A stretch of DNA of 64,000 nt from Chromatiaceae bacterium. Its GTDB lineage: Bacteria > Pseudomonadota > Gammaproteobacteria > Chromatiales > Chromatiaceae. Below the pieces are notes generated by a model, which worked only from the letters and a program-made list of their open reading frames with translations, was not told the origin of the DNA and did no database searches. Of this stretch, positions 44,201-53,485 are shown in pieces (the stretch's first letter is position 1; each line of letters begins with the position of its first letter). Position numbers and translations under genes: made by a program. The DNA lies in the NCBI GenBank assembly GCA_024235255.1, contig JACKMT010000002.1, positions 620,001 through 684,000 of the forward strand, read 5' to 3'.

Positions 44201-47200
44201 CTAACCAGCCGCCGGACCTGGCGCATAGAATGGCGACGGCAGGGTCGGGTAGGCCCGGTAGACATGACGGAAGACCTCCTCCGCCTTTTCGTTCACATCC
44301 TCTTCCGTGTAGGCCTCGACCGGCAGGCCGGTAGCATCGCTCCACAGGTGGTCCCGGATCGTGATACGCACGGCATCGCGGGTCGTCTCCTTGTCGCGCC
44401 AGTGGTCGATTCGTAGCTTCTCCGCTTTCAGGCGGGACAGCAGATCGACCGCAACGGCCTTGATCTTCCTGATATCCGCGGCGTCCAAGTCCGGCTTTCT
44501 GAGCAGATCAAAGATCGCCAGCGATTCTTCATCGAGCTCTTCGCGCAGCGATCGCCGCTCCTCATCTTCCAGCGACCGCTCGAATTTCAGCAGCGCCTCG
44601 AAGGTGTGCTCGATCGTGACCCGATCCTTCTCGCGGTTATACTCGGCCACTATTTTCTCGTAGTGCTGCTGGAAATCCGTACGCAGGGGATTCTGCGCCA
44701 GCAGGCGCTGGAGGCGGGCCTCAATAGCCGCCTTCAGGTTCTGTACTGTGGTCCGCTGGACCGGACTGCGCTCGAACTCCTTGCGCAGGCGATCAAAATC
44801 GATCCGGCTGATGTCATACGCTTCCGATTCCTCACCTACCCGGTCGGTCTGCGTCTCGATCGCCTCGTCAACAACCTGGTGCAACTGCCGGATAATGTCA
44901 CTGATATCCGCCTGCTCCCGGTCCTGCTGGAGGCTCTTGTAAACCACGTTGATCGCATCATAGTCCGCCCGGTGCGCATTCACTCCCTGGACGTTGATGC
45001 AGGACTTGAACTTCTTGAAGACCTCGCGGCACATCACCTCGAAACGTTTGCGGGTCTCGTCATTCTCGTTGGCCGCTTCCTTTGCGGCCACGATAGCGGC
45101 ATTGCGGGCAAAGCCGGTCTTTTCCTTGATGTCACCCAGCGAGGCACTCCGCTCGTCCAGAAAACCCCTCACAAAGGCAATGGCCTCGGACAGATCGGCC
45201 AGCAGTTCTTCTTCCGGACGCGCAGGATCAGCATCACCTCCTTCCCAACCGTGGCCGGTATCGCCGGTACCCGCGAAAGTCGCCAGGGCCTTGCGTAGAT
45301 TCTTGAGGATGCCGCAGTAGTCGACGATGAGCCCGTTGTTCTTGCCCTCATGCACCCGGTTGGCGCGGGCGATGGCCTGCATCAGGGTGTGGGCCTTGAG
45401 AGGTTTGTCCAGATACAGGGTAGCCAGGCTTGGCACGTCAAAACCGGTCAGCCACATGGCGCAGACAATAGCGACCCGGAAGGGATGCTCTTCCTCCTTG
45501 AAGGCCTCATCCAGATCCATCCGCTGCATATTGCGGAACCTGGGTTCGGCACGCATGGATGCTGGTAATTCAATACCTTCCTTGATCAGGCGGCGGTGCG
45601 GCGTGATATCGAGATCCCACTTGCGGAACTTCTCCACCTCGCCCTGCTCCTCGCTGACCACCACGGCAGCCCGCGTCTCGCGCATCCAGTCGATTTGCCT
45701 ACGCGCCAAAATCTCTTCCTGCTCGTCCGTGATCGAATCAAGCTGCTGTTCCAGCTCCTTGATGCGCTCCTGCCAGTAAAACTCGATCAGCCGGTGCATG
45801 CGGACACAGGTAATCTTGTCGATGCACACCAGCATGGCCTTGCCGGACTCCCAGGCCGTGGAATAGTGCCGGACGAAATCCCGCGCCACTTGATCGAGCC
45901 GCTTGTCGGCCGTGATGATGTGGTAATCGCGCTTGAGTTCCTGCTCCAGCCGCTGCTCAACGTCGATATCACCCGTTTCCAGCTCTTCCAGCTTCTCGGC
46001 GATACGCTCGTTGAGATCGCCCACCGCGATGCCGAGCTTGTCGCCGCGGGCATCGTAATAAAGCGGCACGGTCGCATTGTCCTCCACCGCCCGCTGGAAA
46101 TCGTAGGTGGAGACATAATCGCCAAATACCCGGCGCGTGACCTCGTCGTCCTTGAACAGCGGGGTACCTGTGAAGCCGATATAGCTGGCATTGGGCAGAG
46201 CATTGCGCATATTCAGCGCCAGCGTGCCGTACTGGGTGCGGTGGGCCTCGTCGGAAATGACGATCACATCATCGCGCTGGGTGTAACCTTCGTCAGGATC
46301 GACTTCCTGGTTGAACTTCTGGATCAGGGAAAAGATGTAGGATTTATGCTGCGTCAGCAGGCTGCCCAGGTGTTGCCCGCTGCTCGCCCGGCAGGGATCC
46401 CGGTCATTGTCCACCACCCCGCAGCCGGCAAAGGTTTTGTAGATCTGGGTATCCAGATCGTCACGGTCGGTCAGGATCACGAAGGTAAAATTGCCCCCCA
46501 GCCTGCGGTGCACCTTGCGGGTGAACATCACCATCGAATAGCTCTTGCCCGCGCCCTGGGTATGCCAGAACACGCCCAGCTTGCCCTGGCGGTTGTCCCG
46601 GTCTCGCACGGCCTCGATGGCCCGGTTGACCCCGAGGAACTGGTGATTGCGAGCGACGATCTTGCGGGTCTCGCCGGAGGAGTCATCGAACAGGATGAAA
46701 TTCTCCAGCAGATCTATAAAATTACGTTTGTTACAGATGCCCTTGAGCAGGGTCTCCATATCGACCATACCCGGCTCATCCTCGACTCGGGCATCCTGCT
46801 CTGTTCTACCTCCTGCATCCATGCAGTCGTCGGCCAGGCGCTTCCACTCGTGGAAGTGCTCCCACTTGCTGGTCAGCGACCCGATCTTCGCCTTGTCGCC
46901 ATTGCCGAACATGACGATGGCGTTGTGGTGGAACAGGTGGGGAGTGGTGTCGAGGTAGTCCGAATAGTTCTGCTCGAAGGCGGCCTTCAGATCCCTGTGG
47001 ATATTCTTGCACTCGATAAACAGCAGCGGCAGGCCGTTGACGAAACCCACGATGTCCGCGCGTCGACGGTACAGGTCACCGCGCACCCATAGCTCGCGCA
47101 CGCACAGGAAATGATTGTTTTCTGGTTCAGCGTAATCGAATACTCTCAGGCGCTGACGTATGCGCTCACGCTCCTTGTTACGGAAGGTGACCTGCACACC

Positions 47201-47524
47201 GTTCTTGATCAGTTCATATTTTTCCCGGTTTGTCGCCAACAGGGTTTGCGACGCCACGGTTGCCACGATCTGGCGGACTGCATCGTCGTAAGCCTCGGCT
47301 GGCAGATCCGGATTCAGTTGAACCAGTTTCTCACGGAGCGGCCGAACCAGTACCACCTCGCGGTCTGAAGCCCGGCCCAGTGTCCCTTCCGGCCCGAAGG
47401 TTTCGTTGTTATGGGCATACACCGATTCCCAGCCGAGTTCCATTTCCAGATAATCGGCCGTGGTTTGCTGGACCAGGGTTGCTTCGCTGAAGTTTGAAGG
47501 GAGAAGTGTGGAGTTTGAAGTCAC
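44201..47524 (-). CDS. hsdR: Type I restriction enzyme, R subunit
   Basis: 1107 residues. It has the N-terminal PD-(D/E)xK nuclease with D157 in RRADIVGF and E171-x-K173 in LFIECKN, then a SF2 translocase with Walker A HTQGAGKS (321-328), SDEAHRTQYG (DEAH box), FTGTPLF, and motif VI-like MQAIARANRV. All catalytic residues are intact, and it ends in a helical region for M-subunit contact. It cuts unmodified DNA after ATP-driven translocation. The start overlaps the four-helix-bundle gene by 4 bases (ATGA), so it is the last gene of the operon that begins at hipB or hsdM. Confidence 0.96.
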   Translation of the reverse strand: MTSNSTLLPSNFSEATLVQQTTADYLEMELGWESVYAHNNETFGPEGTLGRASDREVVLVRPLREKLVQLNPDLPAEAYDDAVRQIVATVASQTLLATNREKYELIKNGVQVTFRNKERERIRQRLRVFDYAEPENNHFLCVRELWVRGDLYRRRADIVGFVNGLPLLFIECKNIHRDLKAAFEQNYSDYLDTTPHLFHHNAIVMFGNGDKAKIGSLTSKWEHFHEWKRLADDCMDAGGRTEQDARVEDEPGMVDMETLLKGICNKRNFIDLLENFILFDDSSGETRKIVARNHQFLGVNRAIEAVRDRDNRQGKLGVFWHTQGAGKSYSMVMFTRKVHRRLGGNFTFVILTDRDDLDTQIYKTFAGCGVVDNDRDPCRASSGQHLGSLLTQHKSYIFSLIQKFNQEVDPDEGYTQRDDVIVISDEAHRTQYGTLALNMRNALPNASYIGFTGTPLFKDDEVTRRVFGDYVSTYDFQRAVEDNATVPLYYDARGDKLGIAVGDLNERIAEKLEELETGDIDVEQRLEQELKRDYHIITADKRLDQVARDFVRHYSTAWESGKAMLVCIDKITCVRMHRLIEFYWQERIKELEQQLDSITDEQEEILARRQIDWMRETRAAVVVSEEQGEVEKFRKWDLDITPHRRLIKEGIELPASMRAEPRFRNMQRMDLDEAFKEEEHPFRVAIVCAMWLTGFDVPSLATLYLDKPLKAHTLMQAIARANRVHEGKNNGLIVDYCGILKNLRKALATFAGTGDTGHGWEGGDADPARPEEELLADLSEAIAFVRGFLDERSASLGDIKEKTGFARNAAIVAAKEAANENDETRKRFEVMCREVFKKFKSCINVQGVNAHRADYDAINVVYKSLQQDREQADISDIIRQLHQVVDEAIETQTDRVGEESEAYDISRIDFDRLRKEFERSPVQRTTVQNLKAAIEARLQRLLAQNPLRTDFQQHYEKIVAEYNREKDRVTIEHTFEALLKFERSLEDEERRSLREELDEESLAIFDLLRKPDLDAADIRKIKAVAVDLLSRLKAEKLRIDHWRDKETTRDAVRITIRDHLWSDATGLPVEAYTEEDVNEKAEEVFRHVYRAYPTLPSPFYAPGPAAG

Positions 47525-47877
47525 TGATTCTTGCTCCGCAACTTTTTTATAATTGTCGTCAGTATAGCAATCAGTTCATCGCATTCTTTTTCGAGCCCGA
47601 TCAACAGCTCGGTAGGAATAACCTCTGTCGCTGCCAGAAGACGAAGCCAGTAATGTGTTTCCCTCGCTTCCTTGCAGGCAATGCTGTACTTGCTGATAAA
47701 GTCAGCCTCACTCTGTGATGCCTGCCCCTCCTCGACATTTGCGCCGATCGACGTGCCAGACCGGAGTAGCTGATTTGCTAGCGTTCTGGGAACACCCGGT
47801 TTTACGTCCAAAGCTTGACACAGCTTTACTACCCGTTTGGCAAACTTGAATGTCCGGTCAGGAATATCTGATTTCAT
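47521..47877 (-). CDS. Four-helix-bundle protein (23S rRNA-intervening-sequence/S23 family)
   Basis: 118 residues: the start DRTFKFAKRVVKLCQAL, the centre RSGTSIGANVEEGQASQSEA and a KEARETHYWLRLL stretch are the family signature. Members often sit beside restriction or mobile genes; their function is not settled. It overlaps hsdR by 4 bases and follows the nucleotidyltransferase gene by 63. Confidence 0.9.
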   Translation of the reverse strand: MKSDIPDRTFKFAKRVVKLCQALDVKPGVPRTLANQLLRSGTSIGANVEEGQASQSEADFISKYSIACKEARETHYWLRLLAATEVIPTELLIGLEKECDELIAILTTIIKKLRSKNQ

Positions 47878-47940
47878 TTGCTCTCCTTGCTACTTCAGAC
47901 TTCCCTCTTCAAACTTTTTTCCAAGCCTGCCAGGGTTTGT

Positions 47941-48240
47941 TCATAACTCCACGGCTTCTTTCAGGACACGGTCTCGAATATGACGATTGAGTTCATGTTC
48001 CGGTAATAATTCCACCCTGCGCTGTACCAGCTCCGCCAGCTTTTCAGCCAGCGGCAAACGTTGTTCAAACAGGTCGTAGCCCCGTGGTAACTCCACCAGA
48101 AAATCGACATCGCTGTCAGGCCGCTCCTCGCCGCGGGCGACCGAACCAAACACCCGCAGGTGCCGCGCACCGTAACGGTTGACCAGTTCAACTATGGCAT
48201 TTCTGTTTGCGCGTAGTTCTTCGAGTAACATATTGTTCAC
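47941..48240 (-). CDS. Minimal nucleotidyltransferase (MNT/MntA-like)
   Basis: 99 residues with the pol-beta motif FGSVARGEERPDSDVDFLVE, which holds the GS, RG(E) and DxD elements. Such proteins are usually antitoxins that modify a HEPN-domain toxin. No HEPN partner is adjacent; the neighbouring four-helix-bundle gene lacks the Rx4-6H motif. It may be an orphan or be active on another target. A second in-frame ATG lies 9 bases downstream. The 214 bases before the next gene upstream (48241-48454) hold nothing I recognise. Confidence 0.88.
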   Translation of the reverse strand: MNNMLLEELRANRNAIVELVNRYGARHLRVFGSVARGEERPDSDVDFLVELPRGYDLFEQRLPLAEKLAELVQRRVELLPEHELNRHIRDRVLKEAVEL

Positions 48241-48454
48241 TTATCCTTGCGATGTCACTGAAAATATTAGCATAATCCCTTCGCGGATACGTCCGCGACA
48301 CCTCCAGCAATTGATCGATGCGACTCCAGAAGCCAGCCGTTTCCAGGTCATGCAGAAGAAGCCTACAAGTGCACCGCAGTCAATTGACTGTCCATACGTT
48401 GCTCCAGCGCATCGGAAACGCAGTACTGGTGGCACTGTCCAGGAAGTTGGATTT

Positions 48455-48949
48455 TCATGTGCCAGCCCCCAATACAAAACGCGCCCGTTCGTGGCGCAAC
48501 ATCTCGAACGGCGTCATCACCTTGATCCCCAAACCTACGCAGACATTCGGAATCTTGACCTTGTGGGGCGTGTTCGCGGGTTTCTCGTGCGTCACCACAA
48601 CCTGGCCATGCGCCAATGCATGGGATACCAGCCAGTAATCCGCCACCTGCAGGAAAGTATTCACTGCTGCGGGTGTGTAGCCGTTTTCGGTCACCCACTG
48701 ACTGACCCGGCCCATACCGCTCAGGACTTCCGCATCGGGTTTGAGAAACAGCGGCCCGGCAACATCCTTCGCCCAATCGGCCAGTTCATCGCCCCCAGCC
48801 TCGATTTCATCGCCCACTTTCTCGATACTGAACACCCTCTGCCGGGCGTTTTCCTGGATCAGCCAATTCCAGAACGCGGGACAGAAGTCCAGCCCATAAT
48901 GCAGGTTGTTTGCCGCCATGAAGACGTTGGCATCCAGTAAATAGCTCAT
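48455..48949 (-). CDS. PIN-fold protein (DUF4411-like), candidate toxin
   Basis: 164 residues. The N-terminus YLLDANVFMAANNLHYGL carries the first PIN aspartate. SIEKVGDEI holds the acidic helix, and the later DYWLVSHALAHG, with VVVTHEKPAN, holds the further acidic site and the terminal TxE-like turn. PIN proteins are RNases and common toxins. The gene overlaps the upstream ImmA/IrrE gene by 4 bases. Such a pair is known in several genomes as a toxin-antitoxin-like unit. Confidence 0.85.
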   Translation of the reverse strand: MSYLLDANVFMAANNLHYGLDFCPAFWNWLIQENARQRVFSIEKVGDEIEAGGDELADWAKDVAGPLFLKPDAEVLSGMGRVSQWVTENGYTPAAVNTFLQVADYWLVSHALAHGQVVVTHEKPANTPHKVKIPNVCVGLGIKVMTPFEMLRHERARFVLGAGT

Positions 48950-50100
48950 CCGTGCATTCCCAAACGCCGCGCCTCTTCATAGAAGGTAGCGCTCTTCCTG
49001 ATCCCCAACATCCTGAACGCATCGGTAAACGGGGTCTGACCCTCCAGTGTGCTACCCACCACAGCAGATGCGAAACGCTTGCTGACCCGCGCTCCAAGGC
49101 TGTTGTAGAAATCGCCGCCGCCACTTTCCCGTGTAACCAGTGCCTTCACCCGCTCCAGCTCCTCGCGGTAGGTGCGCCACAGCATTTCTTCGTCCAACGC
49201 TCCCAGATCGTACAGGCGGCGGACGATGACCAGGGTGCTGACCTTGAACCAGCGAGCCAGGCGCTGCATCTCCTCCTGCAAGGCATTAACCGGCTGGTGG
49301 ATCTGGCGTAATTGCTCCAGCGGTACCAACAACTCCGCCGCCACCGCATTGCACCAGCGCTCCGTTTCCTCATCGGGCCGGGTGATTGCCTGACTGTCGG
49401 ATACACCGCTCTCGCCGAGCCAGAGATGAGCCAGTTCATGGGCCAGGGTGAACATCTGCGCCGCCTTGCTGTCCTTGCCGTTGATGAAGATCAGCGGCGC
49501 AAGCGCATCCGCTAGTGCGAATCCCCGAAACTCCTCGACACGCAATGGACGACGGGTGTTGCTGCCCACCACCCCGCTGACCATCACCAGCACCCCGGCC
49601 TTCTCAAATTGTGTGATGAGACGGCGCAAAGCCTCCGACCAGTTGGGCAGCTCTCCTCGTTCGGCGAGATCGAAGCCGATGGTCCGGGCGATTACGGCAG
49701 CAACTCCGGACACCTCATCCGTCACCGAGGCAGAGCCTACAAAAGCGAGCGGCTCAGCGCCGTACAGGCGCTGATGATCCCGATACCAGGCCTGCCGCTG
49801 CTGACAGAGGTAGATGGTATCGAGCAGGTCGGCGCTGGGCCGCGACAGCCGCGCCTCCGGCAGGGTGCGAAAATCGGGAATCGGCAAAGGTTCCTCGGGC
49901 GGTTGCGGCAAAAACAACAGGCCGATGGCGGTATGGGTCGCGGTGGCGAAAGCCTCCAGTTGCTTCAAGGTCGGCGCAAGCTCACCCGCCAGCCACTCGT
50001 GCAGCTTCGGAAATTTCTCCACCAGCGCATCGGCGCTCACACCGGCGCGTTCCAGGGCCCAGTTGAGCAGATCGGGGCTGATTGGGACGCGGGTGGTCAT
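48946..50100 (-). CDS. ImmA/IrrE-family metallopeptidase
   Basis: 384 residues with zinc motif HELAHLWLG (HExxH) near residue 226 and a following glutamate in the ERWCNAVAAELL helix. The first 70 residues look like a helical DNA-binding or XRE-derived region (LLNWALERAGVSADALVEKF). These proteases cleave or regulate repressors, and in TA pairs act beside a toxin. It overlaps hsdS by 4 bases upstream and the PIN gene by 4 downstream, so the pair is embedded within the R-M operon. Confidence 0.92.
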   Translation of the reverse strand: MTTRVPISPDLLNWALERAGVSADALVEKFPKLHEWLAGELAPTLKQLEAFATATHTAIGLLFLPQPPEEPLPIPDFRTLPEARLSRPSADLLDTIYLCQQRQAWYRDHQRLYGAEPLAFVGSASVTDEVSGVAAVIARTIGFDLAERGELPNWSEALRRLITQFEKAGVLVMVSGVVGSNTRRPLRVEEFRGFALADALAPLIFINGKDSKAAQMFTLAHELAHLWLGESGVSDSQAITRPDEETERWCNAVAAELLVPLEQLRQIHQPVNALQEEMQRLARWFKVSTLVIVRRLYDLGALDEEMLWRTYREELERVKALVTRESGGGDFYNSLGARVSKRFASAVVGSTLEGQTPFTDAFRMLGIRKSATFYEEARRLGMHG

Positions 50101-51299
50101 GCGCTTATCTCTCCGTTCATTAGGCGTGGCAAGAGGAGATCGCGGGCTGCACCGAGTCGTTTATTGGCAAATGCGAGCGTTTTCAGCTGGTTTAGTATGG
50201 GATCAATAAAGTCGTTGAAAGCACACAGCAATCCGTCTGTAGGGAGAGGAACAGGATACTGTTGCATCTGCTTCCAGTCGGCACGCGGCATCTTGGAGCC
50301 CTCCTTCATCTGCTGCGCTGTTGCAGCCACAAACCCATCGCTGGATGTCGTCATGAGGACAAGCGCCAATATCTGTGGATTCACTGGCCGAATGATGATG
50401 GCATCTGAGGATGCCACGCCATCCGTAAGTGCAATGCCAACCTTGTGAAAATACGGACGTATCTTTCCGAAGAGAATTTCTCCCGCGCGAAAACGATGCT
50501 TGCTGCTTGTGACCTGTTCCGCCTGCCCCCACTCGCAAAGAGTGATTGAGCGGCGAGGAATGTGTTCAAGGCCGATGTAGTGGGTATTTGCTTCAAGGGC
50601 ACTGGGAGAAACTGTCTCACGCACCTCCAGACATATGTCACCGAGAACCTTTCTCTCCCACCCCTCCGGCACACCGTCTTTGAGTTTGACGTGTTCGTGG
50701 CCGGGGAAGCGAAGATGGGTGAACCATTCCTTGTAGAGCAGGCGGGCGGCCTGTTCGAGCAGCTGGATGCGACGGCGGTTGTTTTCTATCAGGTCGTCGT
50801 AGGTAGAAAGAGTATCACCAATCGTTTTTTGCACAGTAAACGGTGGGCAAGGTATGGGCAGATTCTCTGCATCACCTACTCGTACGTGATCAACGGTAGC
50901 TCCAAATCCCATTCCTTTTAATCGGCCCTGTACCTGGGGAGACTGGAGTGCATACGCCAAATAATTCCAGTCGAGCTTTTCCGGATCTGGCCGGTAATGG
51001 AAGAGTCGCTGCCCTAGGAACACTTTGTCATCATTCGACGTAAATCTCCCGACCTCACCGACTGGAGCTTCTCTTGTTAAAACCACATCTCCATATCGGG
51101 GCCTTGAACGTCGAGTCCATTTTGTAAACACTTCCTCCGTGACATAACGAACCTCATCCAAGTTGATGAACCCACCTTTCACATTGGTTGTTCTGATCAT
51201 CTTAAACTCGGTTTCATAATCCACGGTCGGTGCGGTTTTATTGACGCAGTCTACCGCCAATTCACAGAGCTCCTTTATGGGTACCAAAGGCCAGCTCAT
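50097..51299 (-). CDS. hsdS: Type I restriction specificity subunit
   Basis: 400 residues with two target-recognition domains, each followed by a conserved helix: LPIPCPPFTVQKTIGDTLS after the first and YPVPLPTDGLLCAFNDFID after the second. The central helix YDDLIENNRRRIQLLEQAA is typical, followed by RLLYKEWFTHLRFPGHE. It chooses the DNA site for methylation and cutting. The two TRDs differ in sequence, so a bipartite asymmetric site is expected. It overlaps hsdM and the ImmA/IrrE gene by 4 bases each. Confidence 0.95.
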   Translation of the reverse strand: MSWPLVPIKELCELAVDCVNKTAPTVDYETEFKMIRTTNVKGGFINLDEVRYVTEEVFTKWTRRSRPRYGDVVLTREAPVGEVGRFTSNDDKVFLGQRLFHYRPDPEKLDWNYLAYALQSPQVQGRLKGMGFGATVDHVRVGDAENLPIPCPPFTVQKTIGDTLSTYDDLIENNRRRIQLLEQAARLLYKEWFTHLRFPGHEHVKLKDGVPEGWERKVLGDICLEVRETVSPSALEANTHYIGLEHIPRRSITLCEWGQAEQVTSSKHRFRAGEILFGKIRPYFHKVGIALTDGVASSDAIIIRPVNPQILALVLMTTSSDGFVAATAQQMKEGSKMPRADWKQMQQYPVPLPTDGLLCAFNDFIDPILNQLKTLAFANKRLGAARDLLLPRLMNGEISA

Positions 51300-53455
51300 A
51301 TACCCAATTCCTCAAAATTCCGTTTGATAGCAGCGGCCAGTTGCATGCTTTCTGCGTTGAGATCTTCCAATTCAACATGGATTTCCCGCAGGACTTCCTC
51401 GAAATCAAAGTCCTCATCCTCTTCCTCTGGTGCGACACCGACATATCGGCCGGGGGTCAGGCTCCAGTCGTTGGCCTCAATCTCGGCGCGATCCGCCAGT
51501 TTGACCAGGCCCTCCACGTCGCGAAGTCTGGCCTCCGGGAATCGCTCGGTGAGCCAGTGGGCCTGGCGCCAGAAGTAGCGCACCTGCTTGAACTGCTCGA
51601 CCGCGATATGGCGGGCTTCGTCGGCCGCCTTGCGGGCGCGGGTGATGTCGCGATTATTTACCCTCATCCCCGACCCCTCTCCCTCGGGGAGAGGGGAGGA
51701 TGTAAGTTCATCTATCAAACGGGTGGCGAGTTTGTAGAGGAGATCCGTCTGTTTCACCAGGTCGCGGCTGGTTTCGGCAAGCTGGGCGAGACGATCAACA
51801 GCTTTCTCGAGTTCGCTGTTACTGGTCTTCTGTTTTTTCCAAGCCGCCTGCGCCTTTTCTACTTCTTTACGGAATACTTCGACGTCAGCCTTGAAGGTGG
51901 GCAGCACCTTGTCCAGCTCCTGCTGTATTTCATTATGCGCTGCATCCTCGGACAGGGTCGCCAAGAAAGGCCGCAAGGCGTTGATCAAAACATCGAGTGA
52001 GGCAATGAATGCCGGTAGCGGTTGGATGGTTTCGCCATCTTCAGTCACCATCTTGGAACAGGCAGCGCCTTCTTCAAACATCCGGCGACAGTAGCCGGCC
52101 ACCAGTTCCAGGTATCTGTCCGTCTCACCCCGGTAGAGCCAGACGATGGCCAGCAGGTTCTGCTCCTGCTCGGGGCTGAAGTCGTAGATCTTGCGCGTGA
52201 CCTTGCGGTAGACGTTGCGCGCATCGAGCATCAGGACAGTATTCGCCCCCCTCACCCTGGCCCTCTCCCCCGGCGGGGGAGAGGGGAGGTTCTTTTTGTC
52301 GCGGTCGAAAAACCACAACTCACAGGGCACGGTGCGGGTGTAGAAGAAGTTGGAGCGGATGGCGATCATGATGTCCACGTCGCCGGACTCAATGAGCTTC
52401 TGCCGGACCTTGGCCTCGTCGCGCCCGGCGCTGGAGGCCTGGGAGGACATGACGAATCCGGCCCGGCCCTGCTCATTCAAGTAGCTGTAGAAGTAGCTGA
52501 TCCAGATGTAATTGCCGTTGCTGACCTTGCCCTTCTTGTTCACGCCGGGCAGGCCGAACGGCAGGCGCGGGTCGTTTTTGACCTTGTCTGCGTCGATTTC
52601 GTCCACATTGAAGGGCGGATTGGCCATGACGTAACCGGCCTTGCCGAGCAGTTCGTGCGGATCCTCGTAGTAGCTGATCGCCTTCTGGATATCACCTTCC
52701 AGGCCATGCACTGCCAGATTCATCTTCGCCAGCCGGATGGTGGTAGCGTTCTTCTCCAGCCCGTAGAAGGTGAGCTTCTCGGCGGGGTGTTCGTGTCGCT
52801 GCTCCACCACGCGGGCGCTCTGCACGAACATGCCGCCGGAACCGCAGGCCGGATCCAGTACCGTGCCGCTTTCCGGCTCCAGCACATGGGCGATCAGCGA
52901 GACCAGCGAGACGGGGGTGAAGAACTCGCCGCCGTCGTGGGCCTTCTGATCGGCAAACTGGGTGAGAAAGTATTCATAGATGCGCCCGAACACATCCCCG
53001 GAGACCTTTTTCAGTTCGTCCGGGTTGAGGGTGCGCAGCAACTGGCCGAGTACGGCATTGTCCAGTTCCTGGTATTCGCTCTTGGGCAGCACACCGCGCA
53101 GGCTCTCGTAATCGCTCTCGATGGACTCCATGGCCTCGATGATGGCGCGGGCGCGGTCGTCACTGTCGGTGAGCGCGACCAGGGTATCGAACTGCGCCTT
53201 CGGCTGCAGGAAGATGGCACTCTGCTGGGAGAGGTCTTCCTTGGTCAGCGCCCGTGCCTTGCCGCCGCGCTTGGGGAGATTCGCCTCGATGGCATCCTTC
53301 ACACCCAGGTAGCGGCTGTAGGCATGACGCAGAAACACCAGACCCATGACCGGCAGGAAATACTCGTTACTGGCGTAGTTGGAATTTGCGCGCAGGGTAT
53401 CCGCCGCGGTCCACAGACGTTTTTCGATGGCTTCAATGTGTTCGAGTTGCGGCAT
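51296..53455 (-). CDS. hsdM: Type I restriction modification methylase subunit
   Basis: About 719 residues. I prefer ATG 53455 (MPQLEHIEAIEKRLW, the usual family start) over TTG 53464. AdoMet motif I LDPACGSGGMF (about residue 200) and catalytic NPPF in MANPPFNVDE are intact, so it should be an active N6-adenine methylase. At 719 residues it is longer than the usual 480-530, with a Lys/Glu-rich helical C-terminus ending ELEDLNAESMQLAAAIKRNF. Two short palindromic elements are inserted in frame. It is separated from hipA by about 30 bases on the same strand. Confidence 0.94.
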   Translation of the reverse strand: MPQLEHIEAIEKRLWTAADTLRANSNYASNEYFLPVMGLVFLRHAYSRYLGVKDAIEANLPKRGGKARALTKEDLSQQSAIFLQPKAQFDTLVALTDSDDRARAIIEAMESIESDYESLRGVLPKSEYQELDNAVLGQLLRTLNPDELKKVSGDVFGRIYEYFLTQFADQKAHDGGEFFTPVSLVSLIAHVLEPESGTVLDPACGSGGMFVQSARVVEQRHEHPAEKLTFYGLEKNATTIRLAKMNLAVHGLEGDIQKAISYYEDPHELLGKAGYVMANPPFNVDEIDADKVKNDPRLPFGLPGVNKKGKVSNGNYIWISYFYSYLNEQGRAGFVMSSQASSAGRDEAKVRQKLIESGDVDIMIAIRSNFFYTRTVPCELWFFDRDKKNLPSPPPGERARVRGANTVLMLDARNVYRKVTRKIYDFSPEQEQNLLAIVWLYRGETDRYLELVAGYCRRMFEEGAACSKMVTEDGETIQPLPAFIASLDVLINALRPFLATLSEDAAHNEIQQELDKVLPTFKADVEVFRKEVEKAQAAWKKQKTSNSELEKAVDRLAQLAETSRDLVKQTDLLYKLATRLIDELTSSPLPEGEGSGMRVNNRDITRARKAADEARHIAVEQFKQVRYFWRQAHWLTERFPEARLRDVEGLVKLADRAEIEANDWSLTPGRYVGVAPEEEDEDFDFEEVLREIHVELEDLNAESMQLAAAIKRNFEELGI
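51674..51696. repeat. Palindromic element in frame inside hsdM (copy 1)
   Basis: CCCCTCTCCC and GGGAGAGGGG form a perfect 10-base-pair stem around TCG. On the minus strand it encodes SPLPEGEGSGMR, a low-complexity insert in a helical region. It resembles a dispersed intergenic element common in proteobacteria. Confidence 0.8.
52261..52285. repeat. Palindromic element in frame inside hsdM (copy 2)
   Basis: CCCTCTCCCCC and GGGGGAGAGGG form an 11-base-pair stem around GGC. It encodes SPPPGERARVRG within the methylase after KKNLP, where type I methylases have no insert. It shares the CCCTCTCCC core with copy 1. Confidence 0.8.
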
Positions 53456-53485
53456 TGCTTTCAATCCAATCTCACTGATATCAAA

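Noticed and set aside
47521..47877. S23-family four-helix protein as the HEPN toxin of the adjacent nucleotidyltransferase
   Set aside because: The RxxxxH-type HEPN motif is absent; the sequence fits the S23/four-helix-bundle family.
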